Below are positions 28,504 to 38,449 of a stretch of 64,000 bases of DNA, one piece after another; position 1 is the stretch's first letter, and every line of letters begins with the position of its first letter. The notes beneath the pieces are model-generated. The model was not told where the DNA came from. It ran no database searches and saw nothing but the letters and a program-made list of their open reading frames with translations. Both the position numbers and the translations under genes were made by a program. The DNA comes from Moringa oleifera (taxonomy: Eukaryota; Streptophyta; Magnoliopsida; Brassicales; Moringaceae), in NCBI GenBank assembly GCA_021397835.1, contig JAJFZO010000433.1, positions 62,001 to 126,000 of the forward strand, given 5' to 3'.

Positions 28504-31500
28504 TTACCTGAATCCTAATATAATGCTCCATATGTATTGCCCCAACTCTTGTCTAACATCATCAAGCTCAGACTGACTGTAGGTATCAATATCCATTAGC
28601 TATACATGTAAAAAATATAAAAGTTAGTACAATTATAATTTCAATATTATATACAACATTTTATAAAAACAAATTATTTAAAAACTTACTATTTTCGAGT
28701 ATGGTGCATCATTGTTATGTCTGTTAATGATATCCCTCATGTATTTCATCACATAATATCCGCACTCATGGTTAGAAGGTTGACGTGGACACTGCATTAG
28801 CATAATTTAGATGTTACATTTTATGACTAAAGATAATAAAATTTAATATAACATATGGTCCATAATATAAATACCTTAGCAACAATACTTTGGCAATTCC
28901 GTCGGCTAACAGATGGCATGTCAATTGCGAAAAACATTCTAAAAGAGCTAAAAAAAAAAAGAAATAATTAAACTCACATATACTAATGTAATTACATATA
29001 CTAATGTAAGTGTAAAATAATTAAACTCACATGGACATGAGCATGTCTAACTCAGTGCGAGAACCACGCCCTAGAGGATCAAAAACTGTATATGTGAACG
29101 CCCACGGCTCAACAATCACCAACATCCAATGATGCCTAAATTATTAAGCAAATTAAATTATTAGTTATTTAACTAATGCAATTAAAAAAATTAAGTTCAT
29201 GCTTATGCGCTGTTATATGGGAAGATCACTACTCCTTTGTCACATGGTTGAGCTAATCTAGTTGCAATATGACGAGCTTGATCTTTTATCTTTATACCGC
29301 TCACAACTGATACCATCGATGGATCAGCAAATAAAATATTTTGATTGAAGTCCAGTGCAACCAAATCTTCGTAAAGTTTACTGAAAATATAAAAAACATA
29401 TGTAAATGTGAATATGACATAATTGTAAGATCAATAAACTAATAAAAGAGTAAAACACGTACACAATGTAAGCTTGAATGATAGTAACGCTTATCTCTTC
29501 CATGTGACAAAATTGTATTATATCTTCTCGCATCACATATATGGAGCCCTCATTAGCAAATACCTCTTTTTGTAAAGGAATGGTGATGACTCCATCATGA
29601 TCCATTACCTTTATGACATGCTCATGCAATACCTTCAATGATAATGGCAACCCAATAGAAGACAATTGTTGCAATGATGGTTGTTTCACCAATGTTGATG
29701 CTCTTCTAACTTGCAACTTTTGCATCTTTCCTCCATTCATTGACTAAAAATAAAATAGTTAAGAAGTCATATCCAATAAATAAACTAGAAAAATTTCAAC
29801 TTTTGATTTAAAATACCTCACAGTCACATGTGATGACCCAATCTCGTGGCCAAGCAACATGTGTGCCAACTGCTTCAAACACAGTAAAAATTTTTGCCTC
29901 TACTATTGGGCGAGGCAAACGAGCATCGCCCCGAATAGCTACATCCACTATCACCCTAACATCTCCATCAAGCAGAGGATGCCCATGGATAGTTTGATTC
30001 ATAGTAGTATCTATGAAAACTGATCCATGGGCCACGATATCCTCCAAAGAATCAATGTACAAATCGCATTGTACACACTACAATGAATAATCAAAGCACA
30101 ATTTAATGTCTTAAAACTTTAATTCTTTTCTTAAATAGAAATATAACATGTGACATACCTTACTACTGCATGATGTAGGCTTCGACGGACCAACTGGTGA
30201 AGGTTCAGGAGGCGATGTCGGACTTTTTTCATTATCATCTATTCCAGCTATGTTATTGCTAGCTCTACTTGAACGAAATGGCATTTGAATGATGTCCAGT
30301 TGGGTAGTAACTCTATCTAACACAATGTCATCCAAAACATCTTTATGTTGCGAGAACCACTTCATCATGTTCATAAAACCTTCTTTATCATATGGTGCTT
30401 CATTTACTGGTACGATATATGTTTTCATCTTCCCAAAATATAAGGTTATAGTTACCCCAGATCCCTGACCTCTAACACGACCAGGATGTTCAGGCGTGCC
30501 TAAAGCTTCTGTGAGGACATCATTCACATGTACTGGTTTAAATGTACCTTGACTCTCCTGTGTCATTAACTCATCCTACAAGTCAAAATGCAATTGTTAC
30601 ATGAATGTGACATTTGAATAAATACAAATCAAATGAAAGTAAAGACTCATCAAATACGTACAATCCTTTCAGCACACTCTTTGGTCGCTTCATTTGTGTA
30701 TCGTCCTTGTTTGTTACATCTTGCTGCTTTCCATAATGTAGCACGATCAATTTCTTCCTCAGTACCCAATGACTTCTTCTACAAGCAATCATACAAAAAC
30801 ATTTGATGTAGTTAATTAAAGTGAACAAAATGGATCCAACACATGTTAAAAAATTTGTGCCAAAAAAAAAATTAATTGACTTACAAGTTCGATCTCTAAC
30901 CCTGCAAATCCTTTTCGAGCAAGACGATGATCATATATATTTTTCTTTCTTCTCTCTATTGCAACAATTCTCTTTTGCTATAATATAAACAAATAATCAA
31001 TCTTCAGTGAAAGTTTCAAAAATGAACATCTATATTTAGTTAATGTATTACCTGAAACTCCTCTGAAAGGCGAGAGTTCACAAATGCATGCCAAACATCT
31101 AAATCTATGAAACTTCTATATTCTACTGGTGGCAGCCTCAAGTATTCTAGGTCATCCATAAAAGGCAAGATGTATTTCCTCATAAGAATGCTTTTGAAGC
31201 TCCTCCATTTTTGTGCAGCAGATTGGAGTACATACCTTTTCAAAGTTACATCAATGTCATATGTCCCCTATAAAACACATGTACATAAATCAATGAAAAC
31301 AAATCATGAGCATATAATTTAATTTTAAATGTAAGCACTTGCATATTTTATAACACGTACCGAAATTGTTTCCCAAATCTTATTCTTTAACTCTTCTGGG
31401 ACAGCATGCCAATTGTTAAGTGTAATAGGCACTGTATGTCGTACAATGACACCAATATAGCTGTTCATCGTTGCACCATGCTTTCCGTTTGGCTGTCCTT

Positions 31501-31793
31501 TCTCATTTAATTGGACTGATATCTTCTGTCCCATTGATCTACACTTAATAACATCAGGCATAGTGGTAATGCCTCGTTTTTTGCATTTCTGTGAGGCATG
31601 ATCAGGTTGATCTGATGAACTCATTAAATCTGCAAGATAAATACCAGCAAATTAACAATACATATTCATAAAAACATATAAAGTTAAAAGCAATGAAAAG
31701 TAACATGTAAAAACTTACTTCAACAAAAAAATAAAAAAAAAATATAAGGCATATGCAAAGTTTAACATTACCTATCATATTAGTCAAACCCAT
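28504..31793 (-). CDS. CACTA second gene: TnpA/Transposase_24-like protein with C-terminal Ulp1 (C48) protease domain
   Basis: Thirteen exons can be joined in frame: 31772-31793, 31361-31629, 31052-31267, 30885-30977, 30662-30778, 30159-30575, 29817-30077, 29463-29743, 29207-29380, 29031-29135, 28875-28938, 28690-28791 and 28504-28599. They total 2217 bp, or 738 residues. Residues about 30-250 resemble plant Transposase_24/TnpA-like proteins (phrases KRYVLQSAAQKWRSFKS, SRLSEEFQ and DHRLARKGFAGLE). The end is a SUMO-protease-like domain: His619 (HHWMLV), Asp636 (VFDPLG), Gln677 and Cys683 (CPRQPSNHECGYYVM). The His-to-Asp spacing of 17 and Gln-to-Cys spacing of 6 equal those I recall for yeast Ulp1. 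One splice donor is damaged: after 29207 the DNA reads ATAAGC where GTAAGC is expected. The true start is uncertain, since the ATG at 31791-31793 overlaps the end of the transposase gene. The role in transposition is inferred. Confidence 0.82.
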
Positions 31794-34700
31794 ACTCCTT
31801 CACCATCTTCCCTAGCATATATAACTGCATTGTCGTCTATTTGATCGAAGAGTTCAACGGATGGTAAATTATTACAAAAAGGCATATGATCCAGACTAAT
31901 GTCACCCAAATCATCTTCTTCATCAAAGTCTTTTCGAGGTGTTGACATTACAAGGGACCATTTTGTATCGATTGGATCTTCAACATAAAATACTTGTCTC
32001 GCTTGTGACGCTAGTATAAATTAATCATTTTTATGCCCAATCCGATTAAGATCAACAAGAATAACTCCTAGATCATCAATTTTAACACCATGACTATTCT
32101 CAATCCAATCACATTTAAAAACTGGGACTCTAAATAAAGTGTAATCCAGCTCCCATATCTCTTGTATTACCCCATAAAATACCATGTCACCATATACTGG
32201 ATTTTTATCTTTTGCACTCGAAATTTGCATGATATTAGCAATTAAAGTGACTCCACTATTTTGGTGCACTCTTGAGTTGTCCCTTTCTTTTGTGTAAAAA
32301 CGACAACCATTAATGATGTATCCAGGATACTTGATTACTGTGACTTGAGGGCCATGAGCAATCCATCATAAAGTTGCTGAGATATTATGATTAGACGATG
32401 AAAGTTGATACCCAACCTACAATAAATAATGTATTAGATCAACCATTATGGACACATATAACTTAACGGTGGACTTGTAAAGATACTTACCCGTGTGCGC
32501 AACCAATTGATGAAAGTGCGATTATGCTCATCATGCAACCACTTTCGTCTTTTTGACTTCATGGGATTGTCAACAGTTAACTGGTTTAAGTGCTCGCTAC
32601 ATGATAAGAATAATTCATGTAAACAATTGAAATTGTCTTTGATATGGTATAATAAATGAGTTATAAATATTACCTTATGTAAGGCTGAACTTCACTTGTA
32701 TTCGTTAAAACATATAAATGGGCTTGTTGAAGAAGATCATGGGAAACTTGTTCAATCCATCCACCAGCTAAAGGTCTTCCATTTTGAGTTGAATAATCAA
32801 ATACATTCTTCCTTACAGGAATCCCAACAGATTCTGTATTCGATAAATAATCTGCACAAAATTCTAGTGCCTCTTCTGCAATGTATGATTCGACGATACA
32901 TCCCTCAGGCCTGTTACGATTTCGAACATAACCCTTTAACACCTTCATGTATCTTTCAAATGGGTACATCCACCTCAAATATACAGGACCACATAGTTTT
33001 ACTTCTCTAACTAGGTGAACAGTTAAATGAACCATAACATCAAAGAAACTGGGAGGAAAGTACTTTTTCAGTACACATAGTGTTGTCACAAGTTCACGTT
33101 CGATGTCATCCAACTTAGAAATATCTACCACCTTTTGGCATAACGAATTGAAGAACATGCAAAGTCTAATTAAAGCATATCTGACATGTTTCGGTAACAC
33201 TGCTCGTAGAGCAATAGGTAAGAGTTGTTGTATTAAAGTGTGACAATCATGCGACTTTAACCCATATAGCTTCAAGTCATCCATAGAAACAAGATTTCTA
33301 ATGTTTGAAGAATACCCATCTGGCACCTTAATCTCACTGAGCACTTTACAAAATCTCCTTTTTTCATCTCTCGACAATGTATAGCATGTAGGTGGTAAAA
33401 ATGTACGATTATTATGATGTTGTGGTACCAATTCATACCTTAATCCCATTTCTTGTAGATCCATTCTAGCTGCTACCCCATCCTTTGATTTTCCCGCAAT
33501 ATTAAGCAATGTGCCTACAAGACTATCACATACATTCTTTTCTATATGCATAACATCAAGCACATGTCTGACATGTAAGGACTTCCAGTATGGTAAGTCA
33601 AAGAAAATTGATCTCTTCTTCCAACATTGTGAAATCACATCTTCATTATTTCGTTGATGTTGTTTTTTCGACTTCCCCCAAGAATTTGATAAACTTTGAA
33701 CCTTAGAGAAGACCTCTTCACCAGTTAATGGTTGTGGAGCAACTCTAAATTCTTGTTTCCCATTAAAAGCTTTCTTCTGTTTACGATAAGGATGATGTCG
33801 TGGTAAAAATCTTCTATGTCCAATATATGACATTTTCTTACTGTGCTGCAAACGAACTGCATTGGTATTCTCAACACAGATAGGACAAGCATTGTAACCT
33901 TTAACTGTACAACCAGATAAATTACCATAAGTAGGAAAATCATTAATAGTCCACATCAAAATAGCTCTCAAGTTGAACGATTCTTTTTGGTACGCGTCAT
34001 AAACTTCCACACCAGTGTCCCACAATATCCGCAAGTCTTCTATGAGTGGTGCCAAGTAAATGTCTATATCATTACCAGGTTGTTTAGGGCCTGATATTAA
34101 TAGTGTTAACATCATAAACTTTCTCTTCATTGTTAACCATGGTGGTAAATTATATGTCACCATAACAACTGGCCAACAACTATATCGACTATTTAATGTA
34201 CTATGAGGATTAATCCCATCAGCTGAAATAGCAAGCCTTAAGTTTCTTGGTTCTACTGCAAATTCTAGCCACATATAGTCAACTATTTTCCATGATGGTG
34301 TATCTGACGGATGCCTCAACTGGCCATCAACTTCTTTTTGACTTGAATGCCATGTCAGATGTTTCGATGTTTCAAAGCTTCTAAACATTCTTCTGAACCT
34401 AGGTATTGGTGGAAAATACCATAACACCTTAGCTGGCACCCCGGTCTGTATCTTGTTACTGTTCTTCATTATTTTCCATCTAGAAAGACCACAAGTTGGA
34501 CATTGAATCTCATTTTCAAACTCCTTTCGATATAATATGCAATCATTCGGACATGCATGTATCTTGTGATACTCTATGCCTAATGCATTTAATGTTTTTT
34601 TGGCATCATACATAGATGTAGGCATTTCATTATTCTCTGGCAACATTTCAGATATCAAATTTAAAAGTTCATTGAAGCTCTGGTCAGACCAATTGTACTT

Positions 34701-35156
34701 TGCCTTCAAATTGTAAAGTTTAACTAGAGCAGAGAGTTTCGTGAACTTTGATGATCCAAAATACAAAGGTTTCTCAGCATCACTAAGTAGCTTCATGAAC
34801 TGGTTAGCATTACCATTGTACTCTACAAATGCATCTTGAACCATCTCTACAGTGTTATCAACTTCCTCCTCGTGGACGACCTCCCTATTAGCTGTAGCAT
34901 TTCGACTTGTAGAAGACCCATCAAGACATGTTTCCCCATGCCATATCCAATTATTGTAACTTCGATCAACTCCATTAACAAATAAATGATCTCGTATCTC
35001 ACATGGAGTCAGACGTTTCATATTACCACATTTAATGCACGGACAACGAACATGCTCAGGATTATCAGAATTTCAAATGTTATATTCCAAGAAATTAGTT
35101 ACACCTATATCGTACTCATCTGACCTTCTATCAGCGAACATCCAAGTCTTGTCCAT
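31784..35156 (-). pseudogene. CACTA TNP2-type transposase, three in-frame stops
   Basis: Three exons join in frame: 32674-35156, 32491-32596 and 31784-32416, for 1074 codons counting the stop. Domains in order are a Transpos_assoc segment (residues 1 to about 75, MDKTWMFADRRSDEY, with the CPCIKCGN metal-binding phrase), a CPNDC/CPTCG zinc-like cluster, the Transposase_21 core with its acidic positions (ISADGINP, NDFPTYGNLSG, DVMHIEKNVC), a DUF4218 segment (LPIALRAVLP to EEALEFCADYL) and a DUF4216 segment (IAHGPQ to FILASQARQVFYVEDP). Stops interrupt it at 35073-35075 (TGA), 32366-32368 (TGA) and 32021-32023 (TAA). No frameshift is needed, so decay is recent. In an intact element it would cut and paste the DNA ends in the nucleus. 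Readthrough or a start at 35021, past the first stop, would leave the core domain whole but not the C-terminal part. Confidence 0.92.
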
Positions 35157-35202
35157 TCTAATATTTAACACATCATATGTTAGCACATTAACTTGAATCT
35201 AT

Positions 35203-35204
<2 letters not shown>

Positions 35205-35238
<34 letters not shown>
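35205..35238. repeat. AT microsatellite
   Basis: About 17 uninterrupted AT pairs lie just upstream of the transposase start on its coding strand. It is most likely neutral slippage. Confidence 0.95.
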
Positions 35239-35241
<3 letters not shown>

Positions 35242-36269
35242 TGTCAATCAATTTTTACAGGTAGGATGATCTTATACCATTCAGAAATGCAACATTTATG
35301 TGGAGCACATGATAAATCATGCTTCATTTAATTTCATAAAAAATTCAACAGCATATCACTATAGTTCTTCGAGTACATGACCAATGTAGAAATTGAGGAT
35401 CATATAATAATCTCCTCTATTGAAACAAATTTTTCAAATTTGATCACTATCATTACAAATTTATTTTTATTTAATGATGATCATTGTAAGTATTATTGCT
35501 ATTTCATTTTTAATAATCATTACAAAAATACAAATATAATTATAAAATCTTATAAAATTAAATTATTAAAATATTTTAACTAATAACCAATCATCATTTC
35601 ACATAAAGTCTTTAGATAAATTTGTAAATCTTTATAATTTATAAGTTATGAAATGTTTTAATTTGTTACAATCAATAATTATAATAATTAATTTAAATCT
35701 CATCCTAAACTTCTTTTGTATTATTAAAAACTTTTTCCCATGCTACCATTATTCATGAGAAATAATACCGATTGGGATGTTTTTTCTTTCTTATGGTGAC
35801 ATTTGATTTTTCGATGTCATAGTGTGAAGTTACTCAATATACTGGAAAAATATTTGTATAGGAACAAGTGAATTGATGCAATTTTGTATTTATATATAAA
35901 CAAAAAGTAAATGAATTGAAAATAAAAATATAAAAAGTTCCAGATTCTTCCTCCTTGATTGTTACATACAATACTATTATTTGCTCAATACTTTATTTAT
36001 AACATAATACTGAATATTAGACCATGAGTATTTCATTTGCCTTTTACTTTAGATAACGATTTATCTCATGCTCTAATTTAGGCTGCATGATAGTTCACTT
36101 GCTATTAAAAATTTCTCGAGAAGCAAACTTAAATCAAGGTCCACAAAGCTCCTTTTTGGTCATATTTGCTGGAGAAGAGCCATACCAATAGCTGGAAAAG
36201 AACAAAAAAACATAAAAGCTGATACTAATAAAAAGAAAAAAAGGTAATTATAAATTGGGGACAAAAGAT
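35239..36269. other. CACTA 5' noncoding region
   Basis: This stretch lies upstream of the transposase start on the minus strand. It is AT-rich, with no domain-bearing open frame. It could hold leader exons or introns of the transposase transcript, but I could not place any. Confidence 0.5.
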
Positions 36270-36690
36270 TAATTCAGACCCCTCACCTAGGTCTAGAATC
36301 CTTAGTCCAAATCTGGAACCACTCAGCCAGGCCTGGAACCCCCAGACCCCTCACTCAGATCTGGAAACTCTAGTCCAGATCTAGAACCCCTCAACCCTCA
36401 CCCAATCTGGAACCCCAACCCATTTTAGAACCCTTCACCTAGGTCCGAAACTCTCAGCCTAGATGTGGAACCCCATCCCAGATTTGGAACCCCATCCCAG
36501 ATTTGGAACCCCTCTCACAATGATCTGAAACACTCAGCCTAGATCTAGAATTCCAGCCAAGATCTGGAACTCCTCTCCCCCAGATTCGAAACAATCAGCC
36601 TAAATCTAGAACACCAGCCCAGATTTGAAACTATTCTCACCCAAATCCGAAACTCTCATCCCACATTTGGGAACTCATACATCTAAATCT
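36270..36690. repeat. degenerate minisatellite inside the CACTA element
   Basis: Roughly a dozen or more imperfect copies of a unit of about 20-40 bp occur, built on AGATCTGGAACCCCTC and variants such as AGATTTGGAACCCCAT. It is richer in G and C than its surroundings. It lies between the transposase gene and the inner palindrome cluster, on the side where the minus-strand transcript should start. Maize Spm has a GC-rich repeated control region near its transcribed 5' end. A similar role here is only inferred from position. Confidence 0.75.
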
Positions 36691-37136
36691 TGGATCTAAA
36701 CAAATATTTTGAACCTCAAAATAGATCTAAAATCTTGATGAAAATGAAACCATGCATATATATAGAATCTCAATGGGAGGACAACCACATCCGAATTTGA
36801 GCTTAACAATAATGAAACTAAAAGCCAAAAATCAAGGAACAATAATTTCTGCATTTTAACAGAAAAGATGAGCATAATATTTCGGGAGAAAAGATATAAC
36901 TTACCAGAAAAAGGGGAGGAGATATGGAACCCAAAAGCAAGCAACACTGCACACTCTTAATCCCTTCAATGTAAATGGCTAGGACCGATTGAATGTTTGG
37001 TTTGCACATCTACACCCTGGAGAAGCTGTCCTCACAGTGTGCACTTCTTACCTAAAGAATCGAAGAAATGTTTGAGTAATTGGAGAAGAAGAACGAATGA
37101 ATGAATTAATTTGGCGATGTTTCTGGAGAAGATGCA

Positions 37137-37387
37137 AAGATTTATTCACAGTTATGGCTGAAACTGTGAATAAAACATGCAGGGCTTTATTCACAGTTAC
37201 TGCCAGAACTGTGAATAAAAACCTTTATTCACAGTTATGGCAGTAACTGTGAATAAAAGGTACAGGCTTTTGTTCACAGTTTCAGCCAGAACTGTGAATA
37301 AAAACCTTTATTCACAGTTCTGGCTGTAACTGTGAATAAAAGTTTCAGGGTTTTGTTCACAGTTACTGCTAGAACTGTGAACAAAGG
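37137..37387. repeat. inner right-hand palindrome cluster of the CACTA element
   Basis: Six copies of TTCACAGTT, about nine spacer bases, AACTGTGAA lie head to tail. Typical spacers contain ATGGCTG or ACTGCCAG. It is the same palindrome as in the left array and the outer right cluster, but with different spacers. It lies more than 1 kb inside the right end, farther in than usual for subterminal repeats. Confidence 0.9.
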
Positions 37388-38215
37388 TTAGTTACTTTAC
37401 TCACTCACTGTCACTGCTGCCTCCTTCATTCAATTGCACATGGATTCACAGCTTCACCAGAAAAAGAAAGCACGGGAGAGAAGGGGGAGGGCTGAGGAAG
37501 GCCGACTGTAACTTCGACTTGGTGGTGGTGGGCGTGCGTGAGCATCCCTTTCCTTTTACTGCTGTGAGGCAGCAGAGGGGTTTGCTTTTTATATATGTTC
37601 TCATCACCTTCTGGAGAAGGCATGACTTCCATCTGGATCCTCTTAATTTGTTTGGAATTAATTAATGGTTTGGTTTAACTTTACAGCATATCTCACAGTT
37701 AATTACCTCCTCTTGGCATCAAATTGATGTTTTGCTAGTTCCTCTTATTCTCAGATATTTGCTTATATATATATCCATCGAAAAAATCACAAAAGATGCA
37801 AAAACAGAGGAGAAAGAGAGGGACAAAGAGGGAGAGAGTACCTTTGCTCGGAGAAGCTAGTTATTGTTATGCAAGTTAATTTCCTGCAAGACACCCATGA
37901 ATGGTTTCAATGAGACAGCAAGAAAACATTTGCAGGACGTTATAAGTGGACACTAATTTTTCAATTCAGACATGAAGCTACTGAAGTGATTTTCAATGGC
38001 AGAATTAATGGAAACTCAATATGCTTGTTTAAACTATGTTACCATATTAGAAATTTAAGGGGATTATGAGCATAGAGTTACCCTCTTCTGCATGTACTCG
38101 ATTTTGGCAAACAGCAGCTCATTCTGGTTCAGGAGGGGGTTGAAGAAACGAAAGAAGAAAAGAAAGGAAGACCTGTAACAGAGGCAAAAAAATTCAATGC
38201 ATGGTGCACATACCT
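37388..38215. other. CACTA stretch between the two right-hand palindrome clusters
   Basis: Mixed-composition DNA holds purine-rich runs (GAGGAGAAAGAGAGGGA near 37808) and no convincing protein. It may contain the promoter of the minus-strand genes. No element is identified inside it. Confidence 0.5.
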
Positions 38216-38414
38216 TTTGTTCACGGTTATAAACATAACTGTGAATAAAACTTCAACTTAGTTCACAGTTACAAGCACAACTGTGAACAAAAGTTTCCCT
38301 TTATTCACAGTTTTAGTAACAACTGTGAATAAAAGGAATCTTTGTTCACAGTTTTATTACAACTGTGAATAAAAGTACTTTTATTCACAGTTGTTATTAA
38401 AACTGTGAACTATC
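38216..38414. repeat. outer right subterminal palindrome cluster
   Basis: Five copies of TTCACAGTT, spacer, AACTGTGAA (one begins TTCACGGTT) end about 30 bp short of the right terminal repeat. Their position matches the left array, which supports a shared role as binding sites for an element-encoded protein. Confidence 0.9.
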
Positions 38415-38427
38415 CAGTGTGAAGTAA

Positions 38428-38446
38428 TCCCATTTTTCTTGTAGTG
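38428..38446 (-). repeat. CACTA terminal inverted repeat, right end
   Basis: On the minus strand this reads CACTACAAGAAAAATGGGA and mirrors the left end. It is followed by the second AAG of the target duplication. This is the upstream side of the element relative to its genes. Confidence 0.95.
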
Positions 38447-38449
38447 AAG

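Larger units (their letters stand above)
27334..38446 (-). mobile_element. complete CACTA (En/Spm-type) DNA transposon, 11.1 kb
   Basis: The element begins CACTACAACAAAATAGCC and ends with the inverse of CACTACAAGAAAAATGGGA. The first 13 terminal bases pair with one mismatch. The trinucleotide AAG lies directly outside both ends (27331-27333 and 38447-38449), which is the 3-bp target duplication expected for CACTA elements. Joining the flanks rebuilds an ordinary satellite phrase (GGTAGAAGGTAATTG), so the element jumped into an existing monomer. Both genes are read on the minus strand: a TNP2 transposase (31784-35156) and a second gene with a Ulp1 protease end (28504-31793). Palindrome arrays lie near both ends. 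The ends look intact, but the transposase gene is broken, so this copy probably could not move without help from another. Confidence 0.96.

Noticed and set aside
35205..35238. AT repeat as a possible replication origin or TATA region
   Set aside because: It is a plain dinucleotide microsatellite without supporting elements. Similar slippage occurs elsewhere in the window.
35377..35583. 68-codon plus-strand open frame in the CACTA element
   Set aside because: Its composition is low-complexity Ile/Asn/Phe from AT-rich DNA and it has no family match; the element's genes are on the other strand.
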